59,656 nt of DNA from Lachnospiraceae bacterium (GCA_022799755.1 JAAWOU010000009.1:1-59656), one strand, 5' to 3'. Positions 43,616-53,337 are shown, numbered from the stretch's first letter. Notes: generated by a model from the letters alone, not told the origin. Made by a program: numbers and translations.

Positions 43616-44638
43616 ATGATTTTGGCAGAAAAGGTTATGGCATTGAGAAAGAAGAACGGCTGGTCACAGGAGGAGCTGGCGGAGAAGCTGAACATCTCCA
43701 GGCAGTCCGTGAGCAAATGGGAGAGCGGAGCCTCCATTCCCGACATTGACAAGATTATCGCCATGAGCGGCATCTTCGGGGTCAGCACGGACTATCTATT
43801 GAAAGATGAGCTGGAGACGGAACAGGCCTCAGAGACAGGGGATGTGTATGAGGCGGCGGAAGCCAGGAGCGTCTCCCTGGAGGAGGCCAACGGATTCTTA
43901 AGTCTGGTAAAGAGGCAGTCAGTGTGGACGGCCTTAGCCTCGGGACTGTTCGTCCTCTCCCCCATTCCCATGGTGGTGATGAGCGGTCTGGCAGAGTACG
44001 GCGCTCAGGAGGGAGGACCGGGGACCGTGCGCATCAGCGAGGATATGGCAGGGGGATTAGGCATGGTGATCCTGCTGGTGATGGCGGCAATCGGTGTGGC
44101 CATCCTGCTTCTGTGGGATATGCGGGAGGAAAAGTACCGGTATCTGGAGAAAGAGAACCTGGCGCTGCAGTACGGCGTGGAGGGGATCGTACGGAAGAAG
44201 AAAGAGGCGTTTGCGGGGCGGTACCGCTTCTGCATCGTGGCCGGCGTTACCCTGTGCATCATCGGGGTGATTCCGCTGATGACCGCCGCTGCCTTTTCGG
44301 CCGGTGATTTCATCTACATCTATTGTACGGCAGCGCTGCTGGGGATGGTGGCTGTGGCGGTATTTCTGATCGTGTGGGCAGGCTGCATTCAGGGGAGCTT
44401 TGACAAGCTGCTGCAGGAGGGTGATTACACGGCGGAGGAAAAAGCGCTCCAGAAAAAGACCTCTTTCTTCCCCGCGGTGTACTGGTGTCTGGTGACGGCT
44501 CTGTTTCTGGGGGCGGGCCTGTATTCCGAGGACTGGAAGTACACGGCCTTTATCTGGCCTGTGGCGGCATTGGTGTACGTGGCGGTCCACTACACCGTGA
44601 AAGCCATGGCGAAGTCCAGGCTGGAGAAGCGGGGCTGA
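43616..44638 (+). CDS. Membrane-anchored XRE-family regulator
   Basis: The product has 340 residues from ATG 43616. The frame is open upstream (ATG 43562 is possible), but family members start at MILAEKVMALRKKNGWSQ. The helix-turn-helix is SQEELAEKLNISRQSVSKWE, followed by the Firmicute-typical DIDKIIAMSGIFGVSTDYLL. After residue about 100 there are five or six transmembrane segments (for example MVILLVMAAIGVAILLLW). It may sense a membrane state or metabolite and regulate nearby genes. The stop is followed after 46 bases by the DUF1848 gene. Confidence 0.85.
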   Translation: MILAEKVMALRKKNGWSQEELAEKLNISRQSVSKWESGASIPDIDKIIAMSGIFGVSTDYLLKDELETEQASETGDVYEAAEARSVSLEEANGFLSLVKRQSVWTALASGLFVLSPIPMVVMSGLAEYGAQEGGPGTVRISEDMAGGLGMVILLVMAAIGVAILLLWDMREEKYRYLEKENLALQYGVEGIVRKKKEAFAGRYRFCIVAGVTLCIIGVIPLMTAAAFSAGDFIYIYCTAALLGMVAVAVFLIVWAGCIQGSFDKLLQEGDYTAEEKALQKKTSFFPAVYWCLVTALFLGAGLYSEDWKYTAFIWPVAALVYVAVHYTVKAMAKSRLEKRG

Positions 44639-44684
44639 GGAACGTTTGCGCCCACAGGGCGGACAGCAGAAAGGAGGATGGGCC

Positions 44685-45620
44685 ATGATCATCAGCGCCA
44701 GCAGGAGAACCGATGTGCCGGCGTACTTTTCGGACTGGTTCCTGAAGCGGATTCAGGAGGGATACGCGTATGTGAGAAATCCCATGAACGCCCGCCAGGT
44801 AAGCAGGATCAGCCTGGCGCCGGACGTGGTGGACTGTATCGTGTTCTGGAGCAAGAATCCGGCGCCTCTGGCGGATAAGCTGGAGGGGCTGGAGGGCTAT
44901 GCATATTACTTCCAGTTCACGCTGAATGCCTACGGGAGGGACATGGAGGAGAACCTCCCGCCCCTGGACGAGAGAATCGATACGTTCCGGCGGCTGTCCA
45001 AGCGGCTGGGCAGGCACAGGGTCATATGGCGGTATGACCCTGTGATTTTGAACGGCAGGTATACTTTGGACTGGCATGGGGAAAGATTCGGATATATCGC
45101 GGACAGGCTTAAGAACTATACGGAAAAGGTCACCATCAGCTTTATCGACCTGTACCCGAAGATTGCGGGCAGCATCCGGGGAAAAGAAATCTCCGCGCTG
45201 TCCCATGGCCGGAAAGAGGCCCTGGCAGAAAGATTTGCGGCCATCGCCCATGCCCAGGGGCTGGACATAGACACCTGCGCGGAGGATATTGATCTGGACG
45301 CCTACGGCATCGGCCATGCCCGCTGTATTGATGACAGACTTGTCTCCAGACTTCTGGGCTGTGCCATGGACACGGGAAAGGATAAGAGCCAGCGGCCGGA
45401 CTGCGGCTGTGCGGCCAGCATTGACATTGGTCTCTACAATACCTGCCAAAACGGCTGCGTGTACTGCTATGCCAACCACAGCCCTGACACCCGCCGCCGA
45501 AATCTCCTTGCCTACGATCCCGACGCGCCGCTCCTATGCGGCCGGGTGACAAAGCAGGACAAAGTCACGGAGCGGAAAGTAAAGAGCGAGCGCAACGGGC
45601 AGATGCGGCTGTTCCCGTGA
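44685..45620 (+). CDS. DUF1848 protein with C-terminal CxxxCxxC cluster
   Basis: The 311-residue protein starts at ATG 44685 (AAAGGAGG upstream) and matches the DUF1848 family: IISASRRTDVPAYFSDWF, FWSKNPAPL, RYDPVIL and SFIDLYPKI, all compatible with a TIM-like barrel. Cys240 and Cys242 (CGC) are followed by Cys254-x3-Cys258-x2-Cys261 (CQNGCVYCYA), the spacing of radical SAM iron-sulfur sites, but placed near the C-terminus. I know no established function. Radical SAM chemistry is inference from the motif. Confidence 0.85.
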   Translation: MIISASRRTDVPAYFSDWFLKRIQEGYAYVRNPMNARQVSRISLAPDVVDCIVFWSKNPAPLADKLEGLEGYAYYFQFTLNAYGRDMEENLPPLDERIDTFRRLSKRLGRHRVIWRYDPVILNGRYTLDWHGERFGYIADRLKNYTEKVTISFIDLYPKIAGSIRGKEISALSHGRKEALAERFAAIAHAQGLDIDTCAEDIDLDAYGIGHARCIDDRLVSRLLGCAMDTGKDKSQRPDCGCAASIDIGLYNTCQNGCVYCYANHSPDTRRRNLLAYDPDAPLLCGRVTKQDKVTERKVKSERNGQMRLFP

Positions 45621-45641
45621 ATAATAGGTTTTCGTTTGCTA

Positions 45642-45670
45642 TTGTACAGCCTCGGAAAGAGTGTTAAAAT
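45642..45670 (+). promoter_or_regulatory. Candidate promoter of the ankyrin gene
   Basis: TTGTAC (45642-45647) and TAAAAT (45665-45670) are spaced by 17 bases, 42 bases before the start codon at 45713. Confidence 0.55.
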
Positions 45671-45712
45671 ATAGAAAAAAGACAGCGCGAAAAAGCGCTT
45701 GAGGAGGCGTCC

Positions 45713-47743
45713 ATGCATATAAACGAACTTACGGAGATGCTGGTGGAGTCCAGCCAGCATTTTAACCGGACCAAATTCATTCCATGGTGGGAGGGGGACC
45801 ACGAGGAGGCCATCTACAGATACGAGATCTTTTCGGAGGAGACCCGGCAGGAGGTCCGGGACTGCACGGCGGAATGCGGGAAAGAGGAACTTCTTGCGCC
45901 CGTGGGCAGCATGGGGCTTAGCCTGTTCCATCTGCTGGTGTGGCACAATTTCTATGACGTGGTGGAAGAGCTGTTTGGCAGCGGAAAGTTGGGAAAGGAA
46001 GAAGTCGACATCAGGGACGGAAAGGGCCATGGGCTGACCCCGCTTCTGCTGGCCTGCGCCTGCGGGAATGCTGCCATGGTCAGACTGTTGCTGGAGCAGG
46101 GGGCAGACGATTCCGTCTGGGACGAGAGGGGGATGAACGGGTACCATTTCCTTGCGCGGCCCAGTATCCAGGGGCTGGCGATAAGCTCCTCATGCCTGGA
46201 CGAGAGTGTGGAGCAGCGGGGGGAGATCGCCCGGCTGCTGACCTGCGACATCGCCCGGAAAAACAGGGACGGGCTGACGCCCTTTGAGAGTCTGCTGTCC
46301 GGGGAATACACTTCGGACTATACATGGCCGCTGGCGGAGATCTTCCTGGAAAAGGGTGCATCCACCGATTATGTGGACGAGGAGGGCAATTCTCTTTTGA
46401 TGATGGCCCTGAAGCACAGCCATAGGACGGCCGCCATGCTCTTGATAGAGCGCTGTCCGGAGCTGATAGGCATAGCCGACGGAAACGGCAGGACGCCCCT
46501 GGGGCATGCGGTCTACTTCGAGAATATGGCGATGTATATCGCCCTGACGGACCACGGAGCCACCCCGGCCCCGGGAGAGAGTATGGAATTGTTTCCGCTG
46601 GAACAAATCACCAGCAATACCTTTTGCAAAGTGAGCAGGAGCAATAAGGACGAGCTGCGGCTGGCCCTTTATCTGACGGAAAAGCTGGTCCGGGAGGCGG
46701 ACCCGGACGATGACGACGAGCTGGGCGAAGTCATGGGGGTCCTCCACAATGCCCTGATCTGTGACAGTGAGGCCAGAGTCCTGGAGATCTTAAAGGATGC
46801 GGGCTATGCCTTTACCATGCCGCTCCACTATCATGGAGAGAGAGGCTGTCTGAGGGATGCGTGTCTGCGCCCGGCCTACGGGATCGGAGTCATCAGAAAG
46901 CTGGCGGAGCAGGGCGTGGACATGGACTCGGCAGTGGTGAAAGGGCGGACGCCGGCCTGTATCATAGCGGCCCAGGACCGCCCCGACAGCCCCCAGGATG
47001 AGGCCTGGTTTGTAGAGGCGGCGAAAATGTTTTCCAGAGAGTCCATGGAGCAGTTAAACGACTACGGAGAAGCCGCCGTCCATCTGGCCGCAAGGGAGGG
47101 GCATCTGGGCATGCTGAAAGTCATGGCGGAGAAAGGCGTGGACATGAACCTGACCAAAGACTCCCCGGCCCGGGCAGGGATGACGCCCCTGCACGAGGCC
47201 TGCGCCGCGGGCTGTGTGGAGGCGGTGAAATTTCTCATGGCCGCCGGCGCGGATGACACGGTGAAAGATCTGGAGGGAGAGACGGCCGCCCACTATGCGC
47301 TGCAGGAGAAACGGTTCGGACCCCGGACGGACGAGGAACTAAGAGCCGGCGTCCTGAGAGAGCTCAAGCATCTGGACATCCCCGGGAATGACGGACGGAC
47401 GCCTCTGATGCTGGTTGACTATAAGCACAAAGAGCTCCTACCCATCTTCCTGGACAGAGGGGTGGACGTAAACCACAGAGACAACAGAGGCAGGACCGCC
47501 CTGATGCTGAATCCCGGAAAGGATATGATAAAGGAGCTGCTCCGGGCAGGCGCGGATTTGAATCTGGCGGACAATGAGGGGGAGACCGCCCTGCACTATG
47601 CCTTGAGAGAGTACAATGAGAGCGCGGCGCGCTACCTGGTCAAAAAGGGTGCCGACTACAGCCGTGCCAACAACGACGGGGAGACGCCTGCGGACATAGC
47701 GGCGGAAAAAGGTTTCGACGCCGTGCTGGAGCTGATGGTCTAG
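45713..47743 (+). CDS. Ankyrin-repeat protein
   Basis: The 676-residue protein has no signal peptide or membrane segment, so it is probably cytosolic. At least nine ankyrin-like repeats are visible, for example GLTPLLLACACGNAAMVRLL, NSLLMMALKHSHRTAAMLLI, AAVHLAAREGHLGMLKVM, MTPLHEACAAGCVEAVKFLM, ETALHYALREYNESAARYLV and ETPADIAAEKGFDAVLELM. The first 80 residues are not repeats. Ankyrin arrays bind proteins; the partner is unknown. AGGAGG precedes ATG 45713, and the amidohydrolase gene starts 60 bases after the stop. Confidence 0.9.
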   Translation: MHINELTEMLVESSQHFNRTKFIPWWEGDHEEAIYRYEIFSEETRQEVRDCTAECGKEELLAPVGSMGLSLFHLLVWHNFYDVVEELFGSGKLGKEEVDIRDGKGHGLTPLLLACACGNAAMVRLLLEQGADDSVWDERGMNGYHFLARPSIQGLAISSSCLDESVEQRGEIARLLTCDIARKNRDGLTPFESLLSGEYTSDYTWPLAEIFLEKGASTDYVDEEGNSLLMMALKHSHRTAAMLLIERCPELIGIADGNGRTPLGHAVYFENMAMYIALTDHGATPAPGESMELFPLEQITSNTFCKVSRSNKDELRLALYLTEKLVREADPDDDDELGEVMGVLHNALICDSEARVLEILKDAGYAFTMPLHYHGERGCLRDACLRPAYGIGVIRKLAEQGVDMDSAVVKGRTPACIIAAQDRPDSPQDEAWFVEAAKMFSRESMEQLNDYGEAAVHLAAREGHLGMLKVMAEKGVDMNLTKDSPARAGMTPLHEACAAGCVEAVKFLMAAGADDTVKDLEGETAAHYALQEKRFGPRTDEELRAGVLRELKHLDIPGNDGRTPLMLVDYKHKELLPIFLDRGVDVNHRDNRGRTALMLNPGKDMIKELLRAGADLNLADNEGETALHYALREYNESAARYLVKKGADYSRANNDGETPADIAAEKGFDAVLELMV

Positions 47744-47802
47744 CGGAAACAGGCGGATATCCGCAGGGCGGACAATGAAAGCGGAGAGAACGGAGGGCTT
47801 AT

Positions 47803-48672
47803 ATGATCATCGATTTCCACACACATGTATTCCCGAAAGAGCTGGCCGGGCGGGCTACGGCCAAGCTGGCCGCCAGCTCCAGGGCCAAAAACTACCTGGA
47901 CGGCACAGCCGGTGCGCTGCGGGCCTCCATGAGAGAGGCGGGGGTGGACTATTCCGTACTGCTGCCCGTGGCGACCAAGCCGGGGCAGCAGGGGGAGATC
48001 AACCGCGCCGCCATAGAGACCAACCGACATTCCGCGCAGACCGGTCTGATCTCTTTCGGCGGCATCCATCCGGAGAATGAGGATTACAGGGCGATTCTGC
48101 GCGGGCTTGCGGAGAGCGGCGTAAAAGGAGTCAAGATTCATCCTGTTTTCCAGCGCGTGGGGATTGATGACATCCGGTATCTGCGCATCATAGAGTGCGC
48201 CTGTGAAAATGACATGATTGTCATAACTCATGCGGGCTTTGACATTGGCTTCCCCGGGGAGGATTTCTCCTCCGTGGCCCGGATCGAGAGAATGCTGGAT
48301 GCGGTGAAGCCCCGGAAATTCGTGCTGGCCCACATGGGCGGATGGGGCTGCCGGGAGGAGGTGGAGGCCCGGCTCCTGGGCCGGGACCTGTGGCTGGACA
48401 CGGCATTCTCCCTGCTGCCCATAGAGGCTGCGCCGGGTACGGTGCGAGAGCCCGGGGAGAATCCGCCGCTGTCAAGGGAGCAGTTCCTTGGGATGGTGAG
48501 ACGGCATGGAGCGGAGCGCATCCTTTTCGGCACGGACAGTCCCTGGAGCGGCCAGCGGGAGATGGTGGCGGCCGTCAGGGACAGCGGGCTTGACGAGAGG
48601 GAGCAGGAAGCCGTGCTGGGAGGGAACGGGGCTGCACTGCTGGGGGCGATTCCCTCCCCTGATGCCCCCTGA
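47803..48672 (+). CDS. Amidohydrolase-2 family metal-dependent hydrolase
   Basis: The 289-residue protein has the TIM-barrel metal ligands of the family: DFHTH (HxH) at the N-terminus, a His in KIHPVF, a His in ITHAGFD and the Asp in FGTDSPWS. The middle histidines and GTDSPW point to the amidohydrolase-2 group (hydrolases and decarboxylases of small ring or acyl compounds). Substrate unknown. CGGAGGG lies before ATG 47803. It may share a transcript with the ankyrin gene. Confidence 0.9.
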   Translation: MIIDFHTHVFPKELAGRATAKLAASSRAKNYLDGTAGALRASMREAGVDYSVLLPVATKPGQQGEINRAAIETNRHSAQTGLISFGGIHPENEDYRAILRGLAESGVKGVKIHPVFQRVGIDDIRYLRIIECACENDMIVITHAGFDIGFPGEDFSSVARIERMLDAVKPRKFVLAHMGGWGCREEVEARLLGRDLWLDTAFSLLPIEAAPGTVREPGENPPLSREQFLGMVRRHGAERILFGTDSPWSGQREMVAAVRDSGLDEREQEAVLGGNGAALLGAIPSPDAP

Positions 48673-48708
48673 AGATCATGGGCTGCCCGCGGGAGAGAGG
48701 TGTGGAAT

Positions 48709-49380
48709 ATGTACCGGATTATGATCATAGAGGACGATATGTCCATGGCGAATGCCATGAAGAAGCAGATTGAGGCCTGGGGAAACCAGTGCATGTGCGC
48801 AGAGGATTTTCAGAATATCATCCCTGCCTTTGCGGAGTACGACCCTCACATGGTGCTGATGGATATCATGCTGCCTTTTTTCAACGGCTATCACTGGTGC
48901 AGCGAGATCCGCAAGATTTCCAATGTGCCCGTGGTGTTCCTCTCCTCCGCCTCGGACAAGATGAACATCGTCATGGCCATGAACATGGGCGGGGACGACT
49001 TTATCCCAAAGCCCGTAGACCCTGAGGTGATGACGGCCAAGATACAGGCCGTGCTGCGCAGGACCTATGACATGGCCGGGATGGTGCCTGTGCTGGAGCA
49101 TAGAGGGGCTGTGCTGAACCTTAACAGCGCCTCCATGACATACGAGGGGAAGAAGATCGAGCTGACCAAGAACGAATTCCGGATTCTCCAGACGCTTCTG
49201 AAGAACAAGGGAAAAGTGGTCAGCCGGGACACCTTGATGGTAAAGCTCTGGGAGATGGATTCCTATGTGGAGGAGAATACGCTCACTGTCAATGTCACCA
49301 GACTGCGCAAAAAGCTGGAGAGTGCGGGTCTGGGGGATTTTATCAGGACAAAGGTGGGCAGCGGCTACATTGTGGAGTGA
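48709..49380 (+). CDS. bceR: OmpR-family response regulator, BceR-like
   Basis: The 223-residue protein has a receiver domain (YRIMIIEDDMSMANAMKK, phosphoacceptor Asp52 in LMDIML, Lys in IPKPVDP) and a winged-helix DNA-binding domain (IELTKNEFRILQTLLKNKG, VVSRDTLMVKLWE, GSGYIVE). ATG 48709 is preferred over GTG 48700 because of GAGAGG spacing. With the short kinase and the ABC pair that follow it forms a Bce-type antimicrobial-peptide sensing and detoxification module. Confidence 0.9.
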   Translation: MYRIMIIEDDMSMANAMKKQIEAWGNQCMCAEDFQNIIPAFAEYDPHMVLMDIMLPFFNGYHWCSEIRKISNVPVVFLSSASDKMNIVMAMNMGGDDFIPKPVDPEVMTAKIQAVLRRTYDMAGMVPVLEHRGAVLNLNSASMTYEGKKIELTKNEFRILQTLLKNKGKVVSRDTLMVKLWEMDSYVEENTLTVNVTRLRKKLESAGLGDFIRTKVGSGYIVE

Positions 49381-49441
49381 GTGCGGGTGTGCCCGGGCCA
49401 TTGCACTGACCTGTGCCGCCCCAAAGTCCGTGGAGAGAGCT

Positions 49442-50449
49442 ATGAGAGAAGAGAAAAAGTGCCGTGTATTCAAATATTTTCTGTGGCAGCACCGCTGGCA
49501 GGGAGTCCTGTGTGCTGCCTTTGCGCTTGTGTTCGCCCTGATTTTGGGTCTGTATGATCTGGAGACAGAGGCTGTGCTGTACGCGTCGGGCCTGTGCCTG
49601 CTGCTGGGCGCAGCGGCACTTGGGGTCTCTTTCTTGATCTATTGCAGGGAGCATGGGGAAAGAGTGCAGATTTTGCGGAACGTGGAACTTCTGGCGGACA
49701 GTCTCCCGAATCCGCGCACCCTGGCGGAGGCGGATTACCAGGAAATGCTGGGGAAGCTGAAAGAGGCATATGACAGGAACCTGACGGAATGGCAGAACGA
49801 GCGCAGGGAGAGCATGGATTACTATACCACATGGGTGCACCAGATCAAGACCCCCATCTCGGTCATGCGCATGATGCTGCGGGAAGAGGACACGGAGGAG
49901 TACAGAGAGCTTCTGGAACAGCTCTTCTGGATCGAGCAGTATGTGGAGATGGCGCTGAACTGGACGCGTCTGGGAAGCGATTCCTCGGATTTCGTGTTTG
50001 AGGAATGCCCCCTGGACAAAATCGTCCGCCAGGCGCTGCGCAAATATGCGCCTCAGTTTGTCAGGAGTAAAATCAGCCTCTCCTACGAAGCCACGGACAT
50101 CACTGTGCTGACTGACGAAAAATGGCTGCTCTTTATCATCGAACAGCTTCTGTCCAACGCGGTGAAATACACCAAAAAGGGAAGCGTGTCCATCACGGTG
50201 ACGCCGGACAAGGTACTGCGCATAGCCGACACCGGAATCGGAATCGCGCCGGAGGATGTGCCGCGGATCTTTGAGAAAGGCTTCACCGGGTACAATGGCA
50301 GGGCGGACAGGAAGTCCACGGGTCTGGGCCTGTATCTGTGCCGCCTGACCGCGGACAAGCTGTCCCACAGCATCGACGTGGAGTCCCGGGTGGGGGAGGG
50401 CACTGTATTTTTCCTGGATTTACACAGCGACGCACTCTGGGTAGAGTAG
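49442..50449 (+). CDS. bceS: Intramembrane-sensing histidine kinase, BceS-like
   Basis: The 335-residue kinase has two helices close together near the N-terminus (about 21-38 and 46-67) with almost no extracellular loop. This is the hallmark of kinases that rely on their ABC transporter for sensing. The H-box is TTWVHQIKTPIS with His133. The ATPase domain has EQLLSNAVKYT, IADTGIGI, FEKGFTG and STGLGLYL. The start at ATG 49442 lies 61 bases after the regulator gene. It should phosphorylate the regulator at 48709. Confidence 0.92.
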   Translation: MREEKKCRVFKYFLWQHRWQGVLCAAFALVFALILGLYDLETEAVLYASGLCLLLGAAALGVSFLIYCREHGERVQILRNVELLADSLPNPRTLAEADYQEMLGKLKEAYDRNLTEWQNERRESMDYYTTWVHQIKTPISVMRMMLREEDTEEYRELLEQLFWIEQYVEMALNWTRLGSDSSDFVFEECPLDKIVRQALRKYAPQFVRSKISLSYEATDITVLTDEKWLLFIIEQLLSNAVKYTKKGSVSITVTPDKVLRIADTGIGIAPEDVPRIFEKGFTGYNGRADRKSTGLGLYLCRLTADKLSHSIDVESRVGEGTVFFLDLHSDALWVE

Positions 50450-50482
50450 ACGGAATGGGGATTGCCCGGATATACGGAAAAC

Positions 50483-50518
50483 TTACAAAAATGTCACATG
50501 AAGCGGCGAGAATGTCAC
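50483..50518. promoter_or_regulatory. Candidate BceR-type binding box upstream of the ABC genes
   Basis: TTACA-AAAA-TGTCA (50483-50496) resembles the TnACA-N4-TGTAA inverted repeat described for BceR-like regulators. AATGTCAC occurs again exactly 21 bases later (50490 and 50511), two helical turns apart. The sites precede the -10 element at 50551. Confidence 0.55.
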
Positions 50519-50550
50519 CCGATTCGATGTCGGGGCTTTTCGCCTTTTTG

Positions 50551-50556
50551 TATAAT
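50551..50556 (+). promoter_or_regulatory. -10 element of the bceAB-like promoter
   Basis: TATAAT, directly preceded by TG, lies 35 bases before the start codon at 50591. No good -35 is present, as expected for a promoter that needs an activator. Confidence 0.6.
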
Positions 50557-50590
50557 GGGTTTATCAGTTAAAACAAGGAGGTCGATTGAA

Positions 50591-51355
50591 ATGGTATTAT
50601 TAGAGGCGCAGGGCCTTAGAAAGGTTTATACCACACGCTTTGGAGGAAATCAGGTGCAGGCGCTGACCAATGTATCCTTTTCCGTGGAACAGGGCGAATA
50701 TGTGGCGATCATGGGTGAGTCAGGCTCCGGCAAGACCACGCTCCTGAACATTCTGGCAGCGCTGGATAAACCCACAGGAGGTCAGGTACTTCTGTCCGGA
50801 AAAAGCCTTTGGAACGTAAAGGAAAAGGAGCTGGCCGCTTTCCGCCGCAACAATCTGGGATTTGTGTTTCAGGATTTCAATCTTCTGGACACCTTTTCCG
50901 TACAGGACAATATTTTCCTGCCTCTGGTGCTGGGGGGAAAGGATTACCGGGAGATGGAAAAAAGGCTGCAGCCCATTGCGGATAAGCTGGGGATCCGGGA
51001 CATTCTGGGGAAATACCCCTACGAGGTGTCCGGCGGCCAGAAACAGCGCGCGGCAGTGGCCCGGGCCCTGATCACCAATCCACAGCTGATTCTGGCGGAT
51101 GAGCCCACCGGCGCTCTGGACTCCAAAGCCACGGACGGTCTGCTCAAGGTGTTCAACGATATCAATGAAGACGGACAGACCATCATCATGGTGACGCATT
51201 CCACCAAAGCAGCCAGCCATGCGGGGCGTGTGCTTTTCATCAAGGACGGCGAGGTGTTTCATCAGATATACCGGGGAAACAGCACCAACGAGCAGCTTTA
51301 TCAGAAGATTTCCGATACGCTGACACTGCTGACAACAGGAGGGAACAGGGCATGA
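50591..51355 (+). CDS. bceA: ABC transporter ATPase, BceA-like
   Basis: The 254-residue ATPase starts at ATG 50591 (AAGGAGGT upstream). It has Walker A GESGSGKTT, Q-loop FVFQDFNLLD, signature VSGGQKQR and Walker B LILADEPTGALD. The MacB/LolD-type sequence is typical for Bce transporters. Its stop overlaps the permease start by 4 bases (ATGA). Confidence 0.95.
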   Translation: MVLLEAQGLRKVYTTRFGGNQVQALTNVSFSVEQGEYVAIMGESGSGKTTLLNILAALDKPTGGQVLLSGKSLWNVKEKELAAFRRNNLGFVFQDFNLLDTFSVQDNIFLPLVLGGKDYREMEKRLQPIADKLGIRDILGKYPYEVSGGQKQRAAVARALITNPQLILADEPTGALDSKATDGLLKVFNDINEDGQTIIMVTHSTKAASHAGRVLFIKDGEVFHQIYRGNSTNEQLYQKISDTLTLLTTGGNRA

Positions 51356-53337
51356 GGAAGATTTTTTATCCGAAGCTGGCGGCGGGCAATATCAGGAAAA
51401 ACGCCAGCATATATTTTCCCTATCTGCTGACCTGTGTCATCACCATCGCAATGTACTATATTATCAGATCCCTGTCCCTGAACCCGGGGATACAGGAGAT
51501 GCTGGGCGGAAGCTTCCTCAGCGAGCTGATGTATTTGGGAAGCAGGATTGTGGCGATCTTTGCCGTGATCTTTTTGTTCTACACCAACAGCTTTCTGGTG
51601 AAACGCAGGAAAAAGGAATTCGGCCTGTTCAATATCTTAGGCATGGAGAAACGGCATCTTTCCAGAATGCTGGGCTGGGAATGCATCTATATGACATTGA
51701 TCAGTGTCCTGTTCGGCCTGTTTTTCGGCATTGCGCTGGATAAGGCCATGTACCTGGTGGTGGGCAAGGTGATGGCCCAGACCGTGGCGCTGGGATTCTT
51801 CGTCTCACGGAAAGCCATAGGGGAGACCGCCGTGCTGTTCGGCCTGATTTTCCTGTTCATCTGTCTCTCCTCCGTCCGGGAGGTCTACAAAGCGAATCCC
51901 GTGGAACTGCTCCGGGCCGGAAACGTGGGAGAGCGGGAGCCCAGGACGAAGTGGTTCATGGCCCTGGCGGGGCTTATCGCTTTGGGCAGCGGCTACTATA
52001 TCGCCGTCACTGTGAGAAATCCCATTGCGTCCATTTTACTGTTCTTCGTGGCAGTGATATTGGTCATCATCGGAACCTATATGCTCTTTACGGCCGGGAG
52101 CATTGCGCTGCTTAAGACACTGCGCAGGAACAAGGCGTACTATTACCGGACCAGGCATTTCGTCAGTGTGGCCGGCATGATCTACCGCATGAAGCAGAAT
52201 GCCGTGGGACTGGCAAATATCTGCATTCTGTCTACCATGGTACTGGTGATGGTATCCACCACCACCTCTCTGATGATCGGCATGGAGGATGTGGTGAGAG
52301 AGCGCTATCCGGCGGATATCATGGTATACTTCAGGGAGGATACGCCCCAGGGAAACCAGGGGGATATCGAGACAATCCGGGCCCTGCAGCGGGAGAGGGG
52401 GCTGACCGTGACGGAGGAGATGGCTTATTTGTACCTGGGCCTTTCCGTTTCGCAGGAATTTCAGTATGAGGAGCGACATGAGGCACAGATCACATCGGAC
52501 CTGGACTCCATGACGGAGCTGTTCTTCATCACGCTGGATGACTATAACGCTGTAATGGGAGAGCAGAGGACTCTGGCGGAGGGTGAGATTCTGCTGTACA
52601 CCGGCAGGAGCTCCTATAACCACGGGACGTTTCGGCTGTTCGGCAGGGAGTACAGGATAGCGCAGAGGCTGGATTCCTTTGTGGGCAACGGTCAGTACTC
52701 GGCCAATATCGCAGACACCTTTTATATCGTAGTTCCGGATCAGGAGACATTCCAGGAGATTTATCGTACGCAGAAAGAGCTTCTGGGGGAGAATGCCAGA
52801 GGCATCCAACAGGTCTATGGTTTCAACATGAAAGGCGGCGAGGAGGAGCAGAATGCGTTTTACAGCGCCCTGATAGACAGCTTCGCTCAAAACCGGATCA
52901 GCGCCCTGACAGAGGGACGGGCAGAGGCCAGATCTTCTTTCATCTCCTTGTACGGAGGGCTGTTCTTCATAGGCGTGTTCCTGGGAATACTCTTTGTGAT
53001 GGCTACGGTACTGATCATTTACTATAAGCAGATTTCGGAAGGGTATGACGACAGAGAGAGATTTGTGATCATGCAGAAAGTGGGGATGAGCAGAGAAGAG
53101 GTAAAATCCGCCATTCATTCCCAGGTGGTGACTGTGTTCTTCCTGCCGCTGATCGTGGCGGGGATCCATGTGGCGGCGGCATTCCCGCTGATCTCCAGGC
53201 TGCTGATACTGATGCAGCTGACCAATACGAAGCTTTTCATCGCCTGCACCGGGGCATGCTTCCTGCTGTTTGCGGTCATGTATGTCTTTGTGTACAATCT
53301 GACGGCGAAGAATTATTACAGGATTGTCAGCAGATGA
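51352..53337 (+). CDS. bceB: FtsX-like ABC permease, BceB-like
   Basis: The 661-residue permease has about ten membrane helices in a 4 plus 2 plus 4 style arrangement and a large extracellular region of about 200 residues (roughly 315-540) between late helices. This is the BceB/VraG layout for binding peptide antibiotics or lipid II-type targets. The start is AARKIFYPKLAAGNIRKNASIYFPY-like: MRKIFYPKLAAGNIRKNA. KKEFGLFNILGMEKRHL and a second coupling-helix region (VIMQKVGMSREEV) contact the ATPase. It acts with the kinase for sensing. Confidence 0.93.
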   Translation: MRKIFYPKLAAGNIRKNASIYFPYLLTCVITIAMYYIIRSLSLNPGIQEMLGGSFLSELMYLGSRIVAIFAVIFLFYTNSFLVKRRKKEFGLFNILGMEKRHLSRMLGWECIYMTLISVLFGLFFGIALDKAMYLVVGKVMAQTVALGFFVSRKAIGETAVLFGLIFLFICLSSVREVYKANPVELLRAGNVGEREPRTKWFMALAGLIALGSGYYIAVTVRNPIASILLFFVAVILVIIGTYMLFTAGSIALLKTLRRNKAYYYRTRHFVSVAGMIYRMKQNAVGLANICILSTMVLVMVSTTTSLMIGMEDVVRERYPADIMVYFREDTPQGNQGDIETIRALQRERGLTVTEEMAYLYLGLSVSQEFQYEERHEAQITSDLDSMTELFFITLDDYNAVMGEQRTLAEGEILLYTGRSSYNHGTFRLFGREYRIAQRLDSFVGNGQYSANIADTFYIVVPDQETFQEIYRTQKELLGENARGIQQVYGFNMKGGEEEQNAFYSALIDSFAQNRISALTEGRAEARSSFISLYGGLFFIGVFLGILFVMATVLIIYYKQISEGYDDRERFVIMQKVGMSREEVKSAIHSQVVTVFFLPLIVAGIHVAAAFPLISRLLILMQLTNTKLFIACTGACFLLFAVMYVFVYNLTAKNYYRIVSR

